Notes: a model not told the origin generated them from the sequence alone. Counted from the stretch's first letter, positions 1 through 8,819 are shown. The stretch: 64,000 bases of DNA from Fimenecus sp045593555 (GCA_045593555.1 JAZNWU010000037.1:1-64000); one strand, 5' to 3'. A program made the numbers and translations.

Positions 1-1
1 A

Positions 2-790
2 AAATCGCCTGTGCGTTCAGCAGAAGATGTTGACGAGCAGGCGTTATCTTATGCTGAAATCAAAGCTCTTGCAACAGGTAATCCGTATATCAAGGAAAAG
101 ATGGATTTGGATGTTGCAGTTTCAAAGCTCAAACTTTTGAAGCAGAATCATTTGAGTCAGAGATACAGCCTTGAGGACAGAATTATAAAATTCTATCCGC
201 AACAGATAAAGCAAGGTGAAGAAAGAATTGCCGGGTACAATGCAGATATTCAAAGAGCAAAAGAAAACACCTTCCCGAGCGTTGATAACTTCTCTCCAAT
301 GGTGGTTGAAGATGTTTCCTATGATGAAAAGAAAGGTGCAGGTTCAGCAATTCTTGCAGCCTGTAAGGCTATGACTTCACCTGACCCGAAACCAATTGGT
401 TCATATCGTGGCTTTAATATGGAATTGTCTTTTGATAGTTTCAATAAAGAATATGTTATTACTCTTGTCGGTTCACTTCGTCATTCAACATCTCTCGGTG
501 CTGATGTGTTTGGTAACATCACACGCCTTGACAATATAATATCTTCTATGCCGGATAAATTAAAAGTCAATGAAGAAAGACTTGCTGACACAAAAGTGCA
601 GTTTGAAAATGCAAAAACAGAGGTTGAAAGACCATTTCCGCAGGAAGAAGAACTCTCACAGAAAATGGAGAGGTTAGCAGAGCTTAATGCACTTCTTGAT
701 ATGGACCATAGAGACAACGAAATTGATGAAGGGGAAATTGAAGAGAAAGAACAATTCGAAAGAGAAAAAAATCAAGAAAAAGAAAAATGA
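2..790 (+). CDS. C-terminal part of large ICE helicase/DNA methylase-like protein (5' partial)
   Basis: The reading frame is open to the window edge (frame 2), so this is the end of a longer gene whose beginning is missing. The visible stretch contains the sequence RSAEDVDEQALSYAEIKALA followed by GNPYIKEKMDLD, which I recognise from the C-terminal end of the very long SNF2-type helicase/N6-adenine methylase proteins of Tn1549-like elements. After this comes a charged, helical tail ending in a Glu/Lys-rich run. In the family the full protein is usually over 2000 residues and carries helicase motifs upstream; none are visible here. Its role in the element (DNA protection or replication) is inferred from the family. 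Confidence 0.75.
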   Translation, partial: KSPVRSAEDVDEQALSYAEIKALATGNPYIKEKMDLDVAVSKLKLLKQNHLSQRYSLEDRIIKFYPQQIKQGEERIAGYNADIQRAKENTFPSVDNFSPMVVEDVSYDEKKGAGSAILAACKAMTSPDPKPIGSYRGFNMELSFDSFNKEYVITLVGSLRHSTSLGADVFGNITRLDNIISSMPDKLKVNEERLADTKVQFENAKTEVERPFPQEEELSQKMERLAELNALLDMDHRDNEIDEGEIEEKEQFEREKNQEKEK

Positions 791-798
791 TATGTATA

Positions 799-827
799 TT
801 GACAATAGGTCGGTGCAACGATATAAT
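799..827 (+). promoter_or_regulatory. Consensus sigma-A promoter of the HTH/HipA-like pair
   Basis: TTGACA at 799-804 and TATAAT at 822-827 are separated by exactly 17 bp, a perfect consensus promoter. It lies 9 bp after the preceding stop and 20 bp before the GTG start at 847. Such strength usually calls for repression, which would fit autoregulation by the encoded HTH protein (inference). Confidence 0.85.
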
Positions 828-846
828 ATAAATGAGGTGATTAAGT

Positions 847-1284
847 GTGAATTTGCAATTAGCTTTGAATCAAAGAAATATGTCGATGTACTATTTGTCA
901 AAAATAAGCGGTGTTCCAAAAACAACGGTTATAGATATTTGTGCTGGAAGAAGTTCACTTGAAAAATGTTCTGCCAAAACAGTTTTGCTTTTAGCTAAAG
1001 CTTTGAACTGTACAATGGAAGAATTACTTGAGCCTGACTATGATGTAACTGGAAAGCCAATTGGAAATGATTATTTGGAATGTGGTCTTCCGGCATTTCT
1101 TGAAAATTCTTTGTTAATATACAAAACTGCAATAGAAAAACAGCAAAATGGGATTGTTGTAACTTTGATGGATTGTTATTATTGTGAACTTCAAAGTGAC
1201 ATAAATTCCGCAGAAATTAATAATATTATATCATCCGAACAGGCTTGGTATTTGAGAGAAAAATATTTAGGATTAGAGAGGTGA
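847..1284 (+). CDS. XRE-like HTH protein, putative antitoxin/regulator of HipA-like kinase
   Basis: This 145-aa protein has a Cro/C1-type helix-turn-helix in residues 1-60 (MSMYYLSKISGVPKTTVID, then the recognition helix region up to ALNCTMEELLEP). About 80 further residues have no clear family. The GTG start follows GAGGTG at a good distance. The gene sits on a perfect promoter and is followed after 8 nt by the HipA-like kinase, the layout of HipBA-type toxin-antitoxin pairs, so repression of its own promoter and neutralisation of the kinase are expected. The long C-terminal extension is not typical of classical HipB (about 90 aa) and might hold the part that contacts the kinase. Confidence 0.75.
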   Translation: MNLQLALNQRNMSMYYLSKISGVPKTTVIDICAGRSSLEKCSAKTVLLLAKALNCTMEELLEPDYDVTGKPIGNDYLECGLPAFLENSLLIYKTAIEKQQNGIVVTLMDCYYCELQSDINSAEINNIISSEQAWYLREKYLGLER

Positions 1285-1292
1285 TTAAATAA

Positions 1293-2204
1293 ATGATTGA
1301 CTTTTCAACATTGCCTAGAAAGAATAAGGCATATGCAGGTGCTAATGGAAGCAAGATTTCTGTCATATATAACGATGAGCAGTATATGTTAAAGTTTCCG
1401 CCTGCTCCAAGAAAAAATTTAGATATGAGTTATACAAACAGTTGTATTTCAGAGTATATCGGCTCACATATTTTTAATACAATAGGGATTAAAGCACAGG
1501 AAACTTTACTTGGAAAATTTATTGTTAGTGACAAAGAAAAAATAGTTGTAGCCTGTAAAGACTTTACTTCACTCGGCATTACCTTGCAGGATTTTGCTTC
1601 ATTGAAAAATCAGATGATTGATTCAGCTCATAATGGTTATGGAACCGAGTTAAAGGATATTATATATACTATCGAAAATCAGCAAGCAATAGACCCCAAG
1701 GAACTTATAGAGCATTTTTGGAATATATTTATTGTTGATGCATTTATAGGAAACTTTGACCGCCATAATGGTAACTGGGGATTCTTGTATAACGAACAAA
1801 CTGATGAAATGACTATCGCTCCAGTATATGACTGTGGAAGTTGTCTTTATCCACAAGCAAGTGAAGAAACCATTCAGACTATTCTTTCTAATCAGGAAGA
1901 AATAGATGCTCGTGTTTTTGTTTTTCCAACTTCTGCAATACAGGTTGAAAGTAAGAAAATTAACTATTTTGAGTTTATTTCATCTTTACAAAACAGCGAT
2001 TGTAATAATGCTTTGAAGCGTATTGCACCTAAAATTGATATAATAGCTATTGAGAAAATGATAAATGATATACCTTGTATTTCAGAACTTCATAAGCAGT
2101 TTTATATAACGATGCTTAAGCATAGAAAGACCCATATTATTGATTATTCTCTTGAAATGCTTAAAAAGAGGGAAAGAACACGCAATAACAGAGATGCAAG
2201 ATAG
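1293..2204 (+). CDS. HipA-like/CtkA-type Ser/Thr kinase (putative toxin)
   Basis: This 303-aa protein carries the HipA catalytic core: the motif GNFDRHNGNWGF at about residues 152-163 (catalytic Asp and Asn) and the downstream metal-binding YDCGSCL segment. A nucleotide-binding N-terminal half with KISVIYNDEQYMLKFP is present. It is shorter than E. coli HipA (440 aa) and lacks the usual N-terminal subdomain, resembling the compact CtkA/HipT-type kinases. ATG at 1293 follows GAGAGGTG. It is encoded directly after the HTH gene. Known relatives phosphorylate translation factors or synthetases; the target here cannot be read from sequence. Confidence 0.8.
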   Translation: MIDFSTLPRKNKAYAGANGSKISVIYNDEQYMLKFPPAPRKNLDMSYTNSCISEYIGSHIFNTIGIKAQETLLGKFIVSDKEKIVVACKDFTSLGITLQDFASLKNQMIDSAHNGYGTELKDIIYTIENQQAIDPKELIEHFWNIFIVDAFIGNFDRHNGNWGFLYNEQTDEMTIAPVYDCGSCLYPQASEETIQTILSNQEEIDARVFVFPTSAIQVESKKINYFEFISSLQNSDCNNALKRIAPKIDIIAIEKMINDIPCISELHKQFYITMLKHRKTHIIDYSLEMLKKRERTRNNRDAR

Positions 2205-2313
2205 TTGTTGTGAGTAAATAAAATAAGTTCTTTTTTAGATTTAAAATGCAAACACGACATTGTTTTGTTTGTGTGAAATATTGTAAATGATGTTATAGAA
2301 ACGAATAATTACA

Positions 2314-2352
2314 ATTAGACTGACAGTTCTTTAAAGAGCCGTCAGTCTAATT
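2314..2352 (+). terminator. Rho-independent terminator after HipA-like gene
   Basis: ATTAGACTGAC and GTCAGTCTAAT form a stem of about 11 bp around a short loop, followed by a T-rich stretch. The remaining bases of the 2205-2432 gap show no gene. Confidence 0.75.
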
Positions 2353-2432
2353 TTATATTATGAAACTGTTGAACATGTAGGAGTTGTTATGATAGCGGTT
2401 ACAGATAACAAATAAAAGGAGGTTATTTGTTA

Positions 2433-2999
2433 ATGAAGAAGTTCGAAATTTCTATTACGCAGACATTTAAAAAGTATGTTGAAGTAGAAGCAGAATGTTT
2501 GGAAGATGCAAAACATCAAGTAACAGAAAATTATTATAGAGGCAATGAAATTCTTGATGAAAATCATTTTCTAGGAATTGAAGTTGATGGTGAAGAAAAA
2601 GAACCTGAAAAAATTAAAGTAGTTTTACTTGAACCCGGAAAGGTGGCAAAAGAAGCTGAGATTGATGCATCACTTGAAGGAATGCAATCTCTTGTCGGTG
2701 GATTAATTGAACCCGGATATTACTTTGAAGAACCTGTTTGTATAATCGTAAACGAAGAAGGAAAAATGCTTGGTTTAGATTTGAATAGAGGAGTTTATGA
2801 TGACAAAAAAGAGCTTATTGACATAATTGCTGGAACAGCTTTTATATGTGGTTGTTCGGGTGAAAACTTTGAAAGTTTGAGTGATGAACAAATTAAGAAG
2901 TATTTAAAACAATTTAAATATCCTGAAAAATTTTTCAAGGTAAATGACCAAATCAAAGGGATACCATTTAATCCCAAAGGTAAAGATTTTGTTAGATAA
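2433..2999 (+). CDS. DpnD/PcfM-like and DUF3846 two-domain protein
   Basis: Residues 1-55 (KKFEISITQTFKKYVEVEAE...) match the small DpnD/PcfM family of mobile elements. Residues from about 65 to 175 (IKVVLLEPGKVA ... AGTAFICGC) look like DUF3846, a domain common in ICEs and plasmids of Firmicutes. The function of both is unknown; they are usually placed between the replication and mobilisation modules, as here. I chose the ATG at 2433, 10 nt after AAAGGAGG, over the TTG two codons earlier, which is only 4 nt from the same site. Confidence 0.75.
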   Translation: MKKFEISITQTFKKYVEVEAECLEDAKHQVTENYYRGNEILDENHFLGIEVDGEEKEPEKIKVVLLEPGKVAKEAEIDASLEGMQSLVGGLIEPGYYFEEPVCIIVNEEGKMLGLDLNRGVYDDKKELIDIIAGTAFICGCSGENFESLSDEQIKKYLKQFKYPEKFFKVNDQIKGIPFNPKGKDFVR

Positions 3000-3036
3000 A
3001 CAACCTTTATATGGAAGATAGATGCGTGGCATCAGT

Positions 3037-3100
3037 CTTAACAAGCACTGAATTTGAATAGTCAAATTCGCTTGTTAAGGGTTTCACCCCTAACACCCCA
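3037..3100 (+). other. oriT: Candidate origin of transfer (oriT) upstream of mobC
   Basis: A long inverted repeat lies here: CTTAACAAGC (3037-3046) pairs with GCTTGTTAAG (3070-3079), and inside it GAATTTGA pairs with TCAAATTC. Immediately downstream is GGGTTTCACCCC followed by TAACACCCC. An inverted repeat followed by a short conserved tract directly before mobC and the relaxase is the usual oriT position in MOBP elements. No nick site is shown by the sequence alone. Confidence 0.5.
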
Positions 3101-3120
3101 AGAGAAAGAAGGTGATTCCA

Positions 3121-3246
3121 TTGGACACATTGGCTTATGTAGCAGTCATAAGTTTAGTTTTATCTTCTAATGTAGCTGCTACAATTTTGGTTGAAAAATT
3201 TAAAAGGGAAGGGTTGATTAAGTGCGAAGAAGACCTATTATGGTAA
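3121..3246 (+). CDS. 41-aa single-pass membrane peptide upstream of mobC
   Basis: A TTG start, preceded by GAAGGTG, opens a 41-codon frame that starts MDTLAYVAVISLVLSSNVAA, a hydrophobic helix, and then a basic/acidic tail (VEKFKREGLIK). It ends at 3246, overlapping the mobC start by 25 nt. Small membrane peptides in this position are seen in related elements; the function is unknown. Confidence 0.5.
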   Translation: MDTLAYVAVISLVLSSNVAATILVEKFKREGLIKCEEDLLW

Positions 3247-3560
3247 TATCCTATTATAACGAAAAAGAATATCAGGAACTTTGTGACTTGTGTAAGAAAA
3301 CTGGATTGGGAAAATCGACTTTAATTCGTTATTTAATACAAGGATATAGACCACCAATTCCACCACCTGTAGATTATAAAAAGCTTATTAGAGAGTTACG
3401 AATGTTGGGTAATAACATTAATCAAATTCTTATTATTGCACGAAGTAATGGCATTTTAAATACTGCTGATTTACAAAAACATTTGAATGAACTTGATGTT
3501 ATTGAAGATGAAATGCGTGAAGCATTTGATTTTAAAAAGCGTGACAAACAGTGGCAATAG
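3222..3560 (+). CDS. mobC: MobC-like relaxosome accessory protein
   Basis: This 112-aa basic protein has the MobC pattern: an N-terminal ribbon-helix-helix-like segment (residues 8-45, VISYYNEKEYQELCDLCKKT) and the signature LIRELRMLGNNINQILIIAR at 60-80. MobC proteins bind oriT and help the relaxase. GTG at 3222 follows AAGGGAAGGG. It overlaps the relaxase start by 10 nt, indicating translational coupling. Confidence 0.88.
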   Translation: MRRRPIMVISYYNEKEYQELCDLCKKTGLGKSTLIRYLIQGYRPPIPPPVDYKKLIRELRMLGNNINQILIIARSNGILNTADLQKHLNELDVIEDEMREAFDFKKRDKQWQ

Positions 3561-4936
3561 TTTATATAAAAGATATTCAAACTCGGCTTGATAGAACTAT
3601 ATCATATATTGGAAATAAGAAAAAAACATTAAACGAAAACTACGAAGAAATGTTTTTAGATTTGCATAATACACTTAACTATACTGTGAATGATTTAAAA
3701 ACCGAAGAAAAGTTTTTTGTCAGTGGTATAAACTGCAAATATGAAAATGCATTTAAAAGAATGAGCGAAACAAAGAAAGAGTATGACAAAGTTAATGGCA
3801 TTTTAGGATTTCACATTATTCAATCTTTTTCTCCCGGTGAAGGTACACCAGAAATAATTCATGAACTTGGTAAAGAGTTTGCACGACGAGCTTTTGGTGA
3901 TAGATTTGAAGTTGTTGTTGCAACACATCTTAATACAGATTGTCTTCATAATCATTTTGTTTTGAACTCGGTTTCGTTTATGGATGGAAAAAAATATTAT
4001 GATAATAATAAAAGTTATGCACAACTTAGAAAAATCTCTGATGACCTTTGTCGTGAATATGGATTATCTGTAATTGAAGAACCAAAGAATAGAAGTCATA
4101 AAAGTTACGACTTGTATATGGCAGAAAAGAAGGGCGAATGGACAAAAGATTCAATAATAAAAAGAGATATTGATGAATGTATTTTGAAGACAACGAGTAC
4201 AAAAGCATTTTATTTTGAAATGAAAAAACTTGGATATAGATTTAATTTTAATCGAAAATATCCAACAATATCACATCCTAATTTTGAAAGACCAAGAAGA
4301 TTAAAAACACTTGGTCAAGATTATACGGTTGCTGGTATTGAAGAACGTATTATGTCAAAATGGAAAAAATATAGCGTAGAAATTCCTCAGCAGGACAATC
4401 TTGTTGAGGAATTTTTTGTGCCACTTGTTGAACCGACATATCAACAGATTTATGTTTCTTTTGTAACGGTTGTTCAGTACGTAAAGACAAATCCAAAAAC
4501 AAACAGAGAGATTGATAAGTATCTCATTGATGAAATGCGAAAACTCGATAAGCTCATTGAACAACAGAATCTTTTGTGTGGCAATAATATTGAAACTTCT
4601 GAACAATTAACTGAATATAAGTCAGCGTGTGAAAGTGAATTAAAAGAGTGTGATGATGGACGAAAAGAACTGCGTAACAAATTAAAAATTGCAATAAGAA
4701 ACAACGATGAAAGAGAAACTGTTGAAATAAAGAATTCTATATCTACTCTTTCAGAACGAATGAAAATTTTAAGAAAAGACATTCGTATTTGTGATAGGAT
4801 TCAAGATACAGAACCTAAAATTGAAGAGAAAATAAATAGAATTATGAATGATAAAGAACGAAAGGAGATGAGTGTAGATGAACGCTTCAGGCGATGCAGC
4901 AGAACAAATAGTGAGAATGACGTTACAAGGCGTTGA
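3551..4936 (+). CDS. MOBP-type relaxase (VirD2/MobA family)
   Basis: This 461-aa protein has the relaxase fold signatures: an N-terminal Tyr region (RTISYIGNKKKT, about residues 14-25), GFHIIQSFSPGEG (about 93) and the metal-binding three-His motif region HLNTDCLHNHFVLN (about 132-145). It would nick oriT and lead the strand into the recipient. The last 150 residues are coiled-coil-like and highly charged. The GTG start overlaps mobC; the 3' end overlaps the next gene by 59 nt. Confidence 0.9.
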   Translation: MAIVYIKDIQTRLDRTISYIGNKKKTLNENYEEMFLDLHNTLNYTVNDLKTEEKFFVSGINCKYENAFKRMSETKKEYDKVNGILGFHIIQSFSPGEGTPEIIHELGKEFARRAFGDRFEVVVATHLNTDCLHNHFVLNSVSFMDGKKYYDNNKSYAQLRKISDDLCREYGLSVIEEPKNRSHKSYDLYMAEKKGEWTKDSIIKRDIDECILKTTSTKAFYFEMKKLGYRFNFNRKYPTISHPNFERPRRLKTLGQDYTVAGIEERIMSKWKKYSVEIPQQDNLVEEFFVPLVEPTYQQIYVSFVTVVQYVKTNPKTNREIDKYLIDEMRKLDKLIEQQNLLCGNNIETSEQLTEYKSACESELKECDDGRKELRNKLKIAIRNNDERETVEIKNSISTLSERMKILRKDIRICDRIQDTEPKIEEKINRIMNDKERKEMSVDERFRRCSRTNSENDVTRR

Positions 4937-5624
4937 GGTTGCAGGGAAGATGTCAATGGATGGAGCAGAACGACTTGTTAAGCTCATATTAGCCTCTCTT
5001 AAAGACACCAAAAGGACAAAAGGCAAGGCATCACTTAACACTATGTTAAAGTCTAAAAAGCCTATTAAAGTCTTTGAGATTGATAAAAAGGAATTGTTAA
5101 AATTTTGCAAAGAGGCAAAAAAATATGGCGTAATGTACCATGTTCTTAATGATAGAAAATCAAAGGATGATAAATGTGACATTATGGTTCGTGCAGAAGA
5201 TGCACCTAAAGTAAACCGTATCTTCCAAAGATTTAATCTTGGTGCAAATAATAAAGCAACTGTTCGTGCAAGTCTTGAAAAAACCAAAGGTGATATTAAG
5301 AAACCAAAGGAAAAACAAATACCGGAAAAAAGTATAGAGGATAAGTTTATTGATGAACTCTTTGCTAAACCTCAACAGAAAGAAAAGAGTGAGCTTGAAA
5401 ACCCCTCTATGGCGAAGACGGGAAAATCCCGTCCGTCCGAGCCTACCTCCGGAATCAACGAAATTCGACGCCATACACGGGATGAAAAATCTTCCCGACC
5501 TTCAGTGAGAGCACAACTTAATGAAATAAAGGAAGAACGAAAAAATGTAGCAAGTGGAGAATTTACTCAACAGAAATCAAAAACAAAAAAGAAAGGAGCT
5601 AAAACAAATGGCAGAAATCGATGA
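4878..5624 (+). CDS. PcfB-like (DUF3801) conjugation protein
   Basis: This 248-aa protein has the DUF3801/PcfB core in residues 1-130 (DAAEQIVRMTLQGVEVAGKM ... FCKEAKKYGVMYHVL). PcfB is a relaxosome or coupling-protein adaptor in Gram-positive conjugation. The second half is low-complexity, Lys/Arg/Ser-rich and probably disordered, with a short GC-richer block at 5400-5500 that includes the perfect hairpin GACGGGAAAATCCCGTC. It overlaps the relaxase gene at its start and the ArdC-like gene by 17 nt at its end. Confidence 0.8.
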   Translation: MNASGDAAEQIVRMTLQGVEVAGKMSMDGAERLVKLILASLKDTKRTKGKASLNTMLKSKKPIKVFEIDKKELLKFCKEAKKYGVMYHVLNDRKSKDDKCDIMVRAEDAPKVNRIFQRFNLGANNKATVRASLEKTKGDIKKPKEKQIPEKSIEDKFIDELFAKPQQKEKSELENPSMAKTGKSRPSEPTSGINEIRRHTRDEKSSRPSVRAQLNEIKEERKNVASGEFTQQKSKTKKKGAKTNGRNR

Positions 5625-6471
5625 ACTTTTTGGTGATGAAAAGCAAACAACAATGGAGCCTTATTCAAAAGAAGATTGGATAAAGCAGAGAAATGAAAAT
5701 CGTGCATTAGCTTATGAAATGCTTAAAAAAGCAACAGAGGGACTTAATAATCCTGATTCTGTAATGGCATATCTTGATATTCAAAGCAGATTTAACAGAT
5801 ACTCTGTAAGTAATGCACTTTTAGTTGCATATCAAAATCCTGAAGCAACAAGGCTTTGTGATTCAAAAACTTGGCAGAAGAATCACGCATTTATAAAAAA
5901 AGGGGAGTCAGGTATTGTTATTCTTGAACCCGGTAAAGAGTACACAAATGATGATGGAAAAACAATAATTCCTTATAATGCAAAAAAGGTGTTTGATATT
6001 TCGCAAACCAATGCAAAACCGCGAACACAAAAAGCAAAAGTTCCTGATGCTCGTAAAGTGGTAAAGGCAATGATTACAACTTCTCCTGTTCCAGTTGAAA
6101 TCAGTAACCAACTTCCTGAACATGTAAACGCAATTTATCAACCTGAATCAAAGAAGATTTTTATTCGACAGGGGTTGGATGGGGATGAAATTGTCCGTGC
6201 TCTTTCAAAAGAGATTGCATTTGCAAGACTTGATAAGGGAGAGTTCAATAGAGATAATCTTGAATTCTCAGCACAAGCTATTTCATACATTACAACCTCA
6301 AGAGCTGGTTTTGAGCCAGAACCTATAATGGGAATAAGTGACAAGTTTCTTAATCTTGACGCAAAAGAAAAGAGAGCAGAACTTTCACAAGTTCGTGACC
6401 ACGCTAACACAATTACAAATACTATTAACAAAGCGTTTGAAACGAAGAATAAAGAGCACAACGACAGATAA
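5608..6471 (+). CDS. ArdC N-terminal-domain protein with degenerate metallopeptidase region
   Basis: Residues 12-110 match the ArdC N-terminal ssDNA-binding domain (NPDSVMAYLDIQSRFNRYSV, SNALLVAYQNPEAT, WQKNHAFIKKGESGIVILEP). The C-terminal half aligns with the position where relatives have a zinc peptidase, but the expected HExxH is replaced by LSKEIAFARLD, so the catalytic His residues are missing. ArdC proteins protect incoming ssDNA from restriction. ATG at 5608 follows AAAGGAG. 287 aa. Confidence 0.75.
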   Translation: MAEIDELFGDEKQTTMEPYSKEDWIKQRNENRALAYEMLKKATEGLNNPDSVMAYLDIQSRFNRYSVSNALLVAYQNPEATRLCDSKTWQKNHAFIKKGESGIVILEPGKEYTNDDGKTIIPYNAKKVFDISQTNAKPRTQKAKVPDARKVVKAMITTSPVPVEISNQLPEHVNAIYQPESKKIFIRQGLDGDEIVRALSKEIAFARLDKGEFNRDNLEFSAQAISYITTSRAGFEPEPIMGISDKFLNLDAKEKRAELSQVRDHANTITNTINKAFETKNKEHNDR

Positions 6472-6486
6472 GGTGGTGTGTTTTGT

Positions 6487-6675
6487 GTGAGAGTTGATAA
6501 AAGAGTAATAGTGGTGGACTCCTTTGAACATGATTTGATGATAAATGGTATTAACGAGTTTCGCAATATGTTAATTGAGGAAGAAAAGCCAACAGAAGAT
6601 GTTGACAGTCTTTTGATTAAAATACTTGATGCACCATATCAAAGAAAAAGGAGGTTTGACCGTGAGGACAGATAA
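6487..6675 (+). CDS. Small conserved ICE protein (62 aa)
   Basis: The peptide starts VRVDKRVIVVDSFEHDLMI and is acidic in the middle and basic at the end. Proteins of this size sit directly before virD4 in related elements; the function is unknown. GTG at 6487 is 10 nt after AGGTGG; another GTG at 6478 would be only 1 nt from it. It overlaps the virD4 start by 14 nt. Confidence 0.65.
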   Translation: MRVDKRVIVVDSFEHDLMINGINEFRNMLIEEEKPTEDVDSLLIKILDAPYQRKRRFDREDR

Positions 6676-8464
6676 ATTCTCTAAAACAAATCTCATACTT
6701 TACTCTTGTGGTCTGATACCTGTAATTTGGTTTGGATTGTTGGTTGCACCGTATATTGATGGTGGGATTGTAGATATAATTAAGAACCTATCAATTGCTT
6801 TTAGCAATCCATTTAATATTTCTATTTGTGAGGACAGCTTAAAAACTGTCCTCATTTTCATTATGGTGTATGCCCTCGGTCTTGAAATTTATATTTCAAA
6901 TGATAAAAATTATAGAAGACGAGAAGAACATGGTTCAGCCAAATGGGGAAAACCAGATACAATAAAGAAGAAATATATGGATAAGGAAGTTTTCAAAAAT
7001 AAGGTTCTTACTCAAAATACATCAATTGGACTTGATGGCAGACAACATCGAAGAAATCTTAATGTTTTGGTATGTGGTGGTTCTGGTGCTGGTAAGACAA
7101 GATTTTATGCAAAGCCAAACATTATGCAGGCAAATACTTCTTTTATAGTTCTTGACCCTAAAGGTGAATTGCTTCGTGATACAGGTAATATGTTAAAAAA
7201 ACAAGGTTATGACATAAAAGTACTCGACCTTATCAATATGGATAAGAGTGATTGCTATAACCCATTTGTGTATATTCATAATGATAATGATATTCAACGA
7301 CTTGTAACTAATCTGTTTAAAAATACAACTCCTAAAGGGAGTCAGAGTAATGACCCATTTTGGGACCAAGCTGCAAGTATGCTGTTAAAAGCACTTGTAT
7401 CATTTCTCCATTATGAAGCACCACCTGAAGAACAGAACTTTTCAATGGTTCTTGACCTTATTCGAGCAGGGGACATTCCTGAAGAACAGACGGATATGAT
7501 TATTACAAGCCCACTTGATGATATATTTGATAGACTTGAAAAAGAAAAACCTGACCATATTGCTCTTAAATATTACCGTTCATATCATAGTGGCTCTGCT
7601 AAAACATTGAAATCTATTCAGATTACCTTACTTGCAAGACTTGAAAAGTTTAATCTTAATTCTCTTGCAAGTATGACTTGTACGGATGAATTTGAACTCG
7701 ACAAAATAGGGGATAAGAAGACAGCGGTATTTGCTCTTATACCCGAAAATGATACCAGTTTTAACTTTATAGTTGGTATGCTTTATACACAGTTGTTTCA
7801 ACAGTTGTATTATCAGGCAGACTTTGTTCACGGAGGCAGACTTCCTGTTCACGTGCATTTTGTAATGGACGAGTTTGCAAACATCGCATTGCCTGATGAT
7901 TTTGACAAGTTGCTTTCTACGATGCGTTCTCGTGAAATATCAGTATCAATCATTATTCAGAATATGGCACAGCTTAAAGCTTTATTTGAAAAGCAATGGG
8001 AATCAATTGTAGGTAACTGTGATGAGTTCTTATATCTTGGTGGTAATGAGCAATCAACACACGAATATGTTTCTAAACTCTTGGGTAAAGAAACCATTGA
8101 TACAAACACCTATGGGCAATCACGAGGAAGAAACGGTAGTTATTCAACCAACTATCAAGTTGCAGGTAGAGAACTTTTAACACCTGATGAAGTGCGAATG
8201 CTTGATAACAAATATGCACTACTTTTTATTCGAGGTGAAAGACCGGTTCAGGACTTAAAGTATGATATTTTAAAACACCCTAATATCAAAGATACTGCCG
8301 ATGGCAAGGGTGAAAATTATGTTCATGGTTTTGATGATTATTCAAACTATGAACTTTTTTATGACGATTTTGAAGATGTTAACATCGATGATTTATCGGA
8401 AGTAAATGTTGATATTTATTCAAGTGAAGAGATTGAAGAATATTTATTAGAATTGGAGGAATAA
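6662..8464 (+). CDS. virD4: VirD4/TraG-type coupling protein
   Basis: This 600-aa inner-membrane ATPase links the relaxosome to the mating channel. Two N-terminal membrane helices (about 10-30 and 55-75) precede Walker A GGSGAGKTR, VLDPKGELLRD, and Walker B VHFVMDEFANIALP, then the family motifs SIIIQNMAQLKALFEKQW and GNCDEFLYLGG. GTG at 6662 follows AAAGGAGG with 7-8 nt spacing, better than the upstream TTG at 6626. It is followed after 2 nt by the pilin gene. Confidence 0.93.
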   Translation: MRTDKFSKTNLILYSCGLIPVIWFGLLVAPYIDGGIVDIIKNLSIAFSNPFNISICEDSLKTVLIFIMVYALGLEIYISNDKNYRRREEHGSAKWGKPDTIKKKYMDKEVFKNKVLTQNTSIGLDGRQHRRNLNVLVCGGSGAGKTRFYAKPNIMQANTSFIVLDPKGELLRDTGNMLKKQGYDIKVLDLINMDKSDCYNPFVYIHNDNDIQRLVTNLFKNTTPKGSQSNDPFWDQAASMLLKALVSFLHYEAPPEEQNFSMVLDLIRAGDIPEEQTDMIITSPLDDIFDRLEKEKPDHIALKYYRSYHSGSAKTLKSIQITLLARLEKFNLNSLASMTCTDEFELDKIGDKKTAVFALIPENDTSFNFIVGMLYTQLFQQLYYQADFVHGGRLPVHVHFVMDEFANIALPDDFDKLLSTMRSREISVSIIIQNMAQLKALFEKQWESIVGNCDEFLYLGGNEQSTHEYVSKLLGKETIDTNTYGQSRGRNGSYSTNYQVAGRELLTPDEVRMLDNKYALLFIRGERPVQDLKYDILKHPNIKDTADGKGENYVHGFDDYSNYELFYDDFEDVNIDDLSEVNVDIYSSEEIEEYLLELEE

Positions 8465-8466
8465 AA

Positions 8467-8811
8467 ATGAGTAAAAACTTAATTAAAAAGAATAAAGCTC
8501 CTTTGGAGAGTAAAGTTAGAAAAGGTTTTAAGACTTATGTAGGTATTATCATTTGCCTTGCATTACTTTTTGTATGTAGTGTATTTGCTTTTGCTGCAGA
8601 TGACCCGGTAGCTGTTGTAAACAATCTTTCAACATTCATCTTCGGGCTTATCAGAGCTGTAGGTCTTATTATCCTTGGCTTTGGTATTGTTCAGGTCGGT
8701 CTTTCTCTTAAATCACACGACCCTTCACAAAGAGCAAATGGCTTTCTTACTGTTGCCGGTGGTATTGTAATTACCTTTGCAAAGGAAATTCTTGACCTTA
8801 TTGTAGGCTAA
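8467..8811 (+). CDS. Maff2/VirB2-like pilin subunit
   Basis: This 114-aa protein has a basic N terminus, a signal-type hydrophobic segment (about 26-43) ending in AFAADDP, and two hydrophobic helices around a polar loop (FIFGLIRAVGLIILGFGIVQVG and GFLTVAGGIVITFAKEILDL). This matches Maff2 proteins, the VirB2/TrbC-like component of Tn1549-type channels. It lies in the operon between virD4 and virB6. Confidence 0.82.
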   Translation: MSKNLIKKNKAPLESKVRKGFKTYVGIIICLALLFVCSVFAFAADDPVAVVNNLSTFIFGLIRAVGLIILGFGIVQVGLSLKSHDPSQRANGFLTVAGGIVITFAKEILDLIVG

Positions 8812-8819
8812 AAAAAATG

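Noticed and set aside
5417..5433. GACGGGAAAATCCCGTC hairpin as a second oriT or terminator
   Set aside because: It lies inside the PcfB-like coding region in a low-complexity part, with no T-run and no conserved neighbour sequence.
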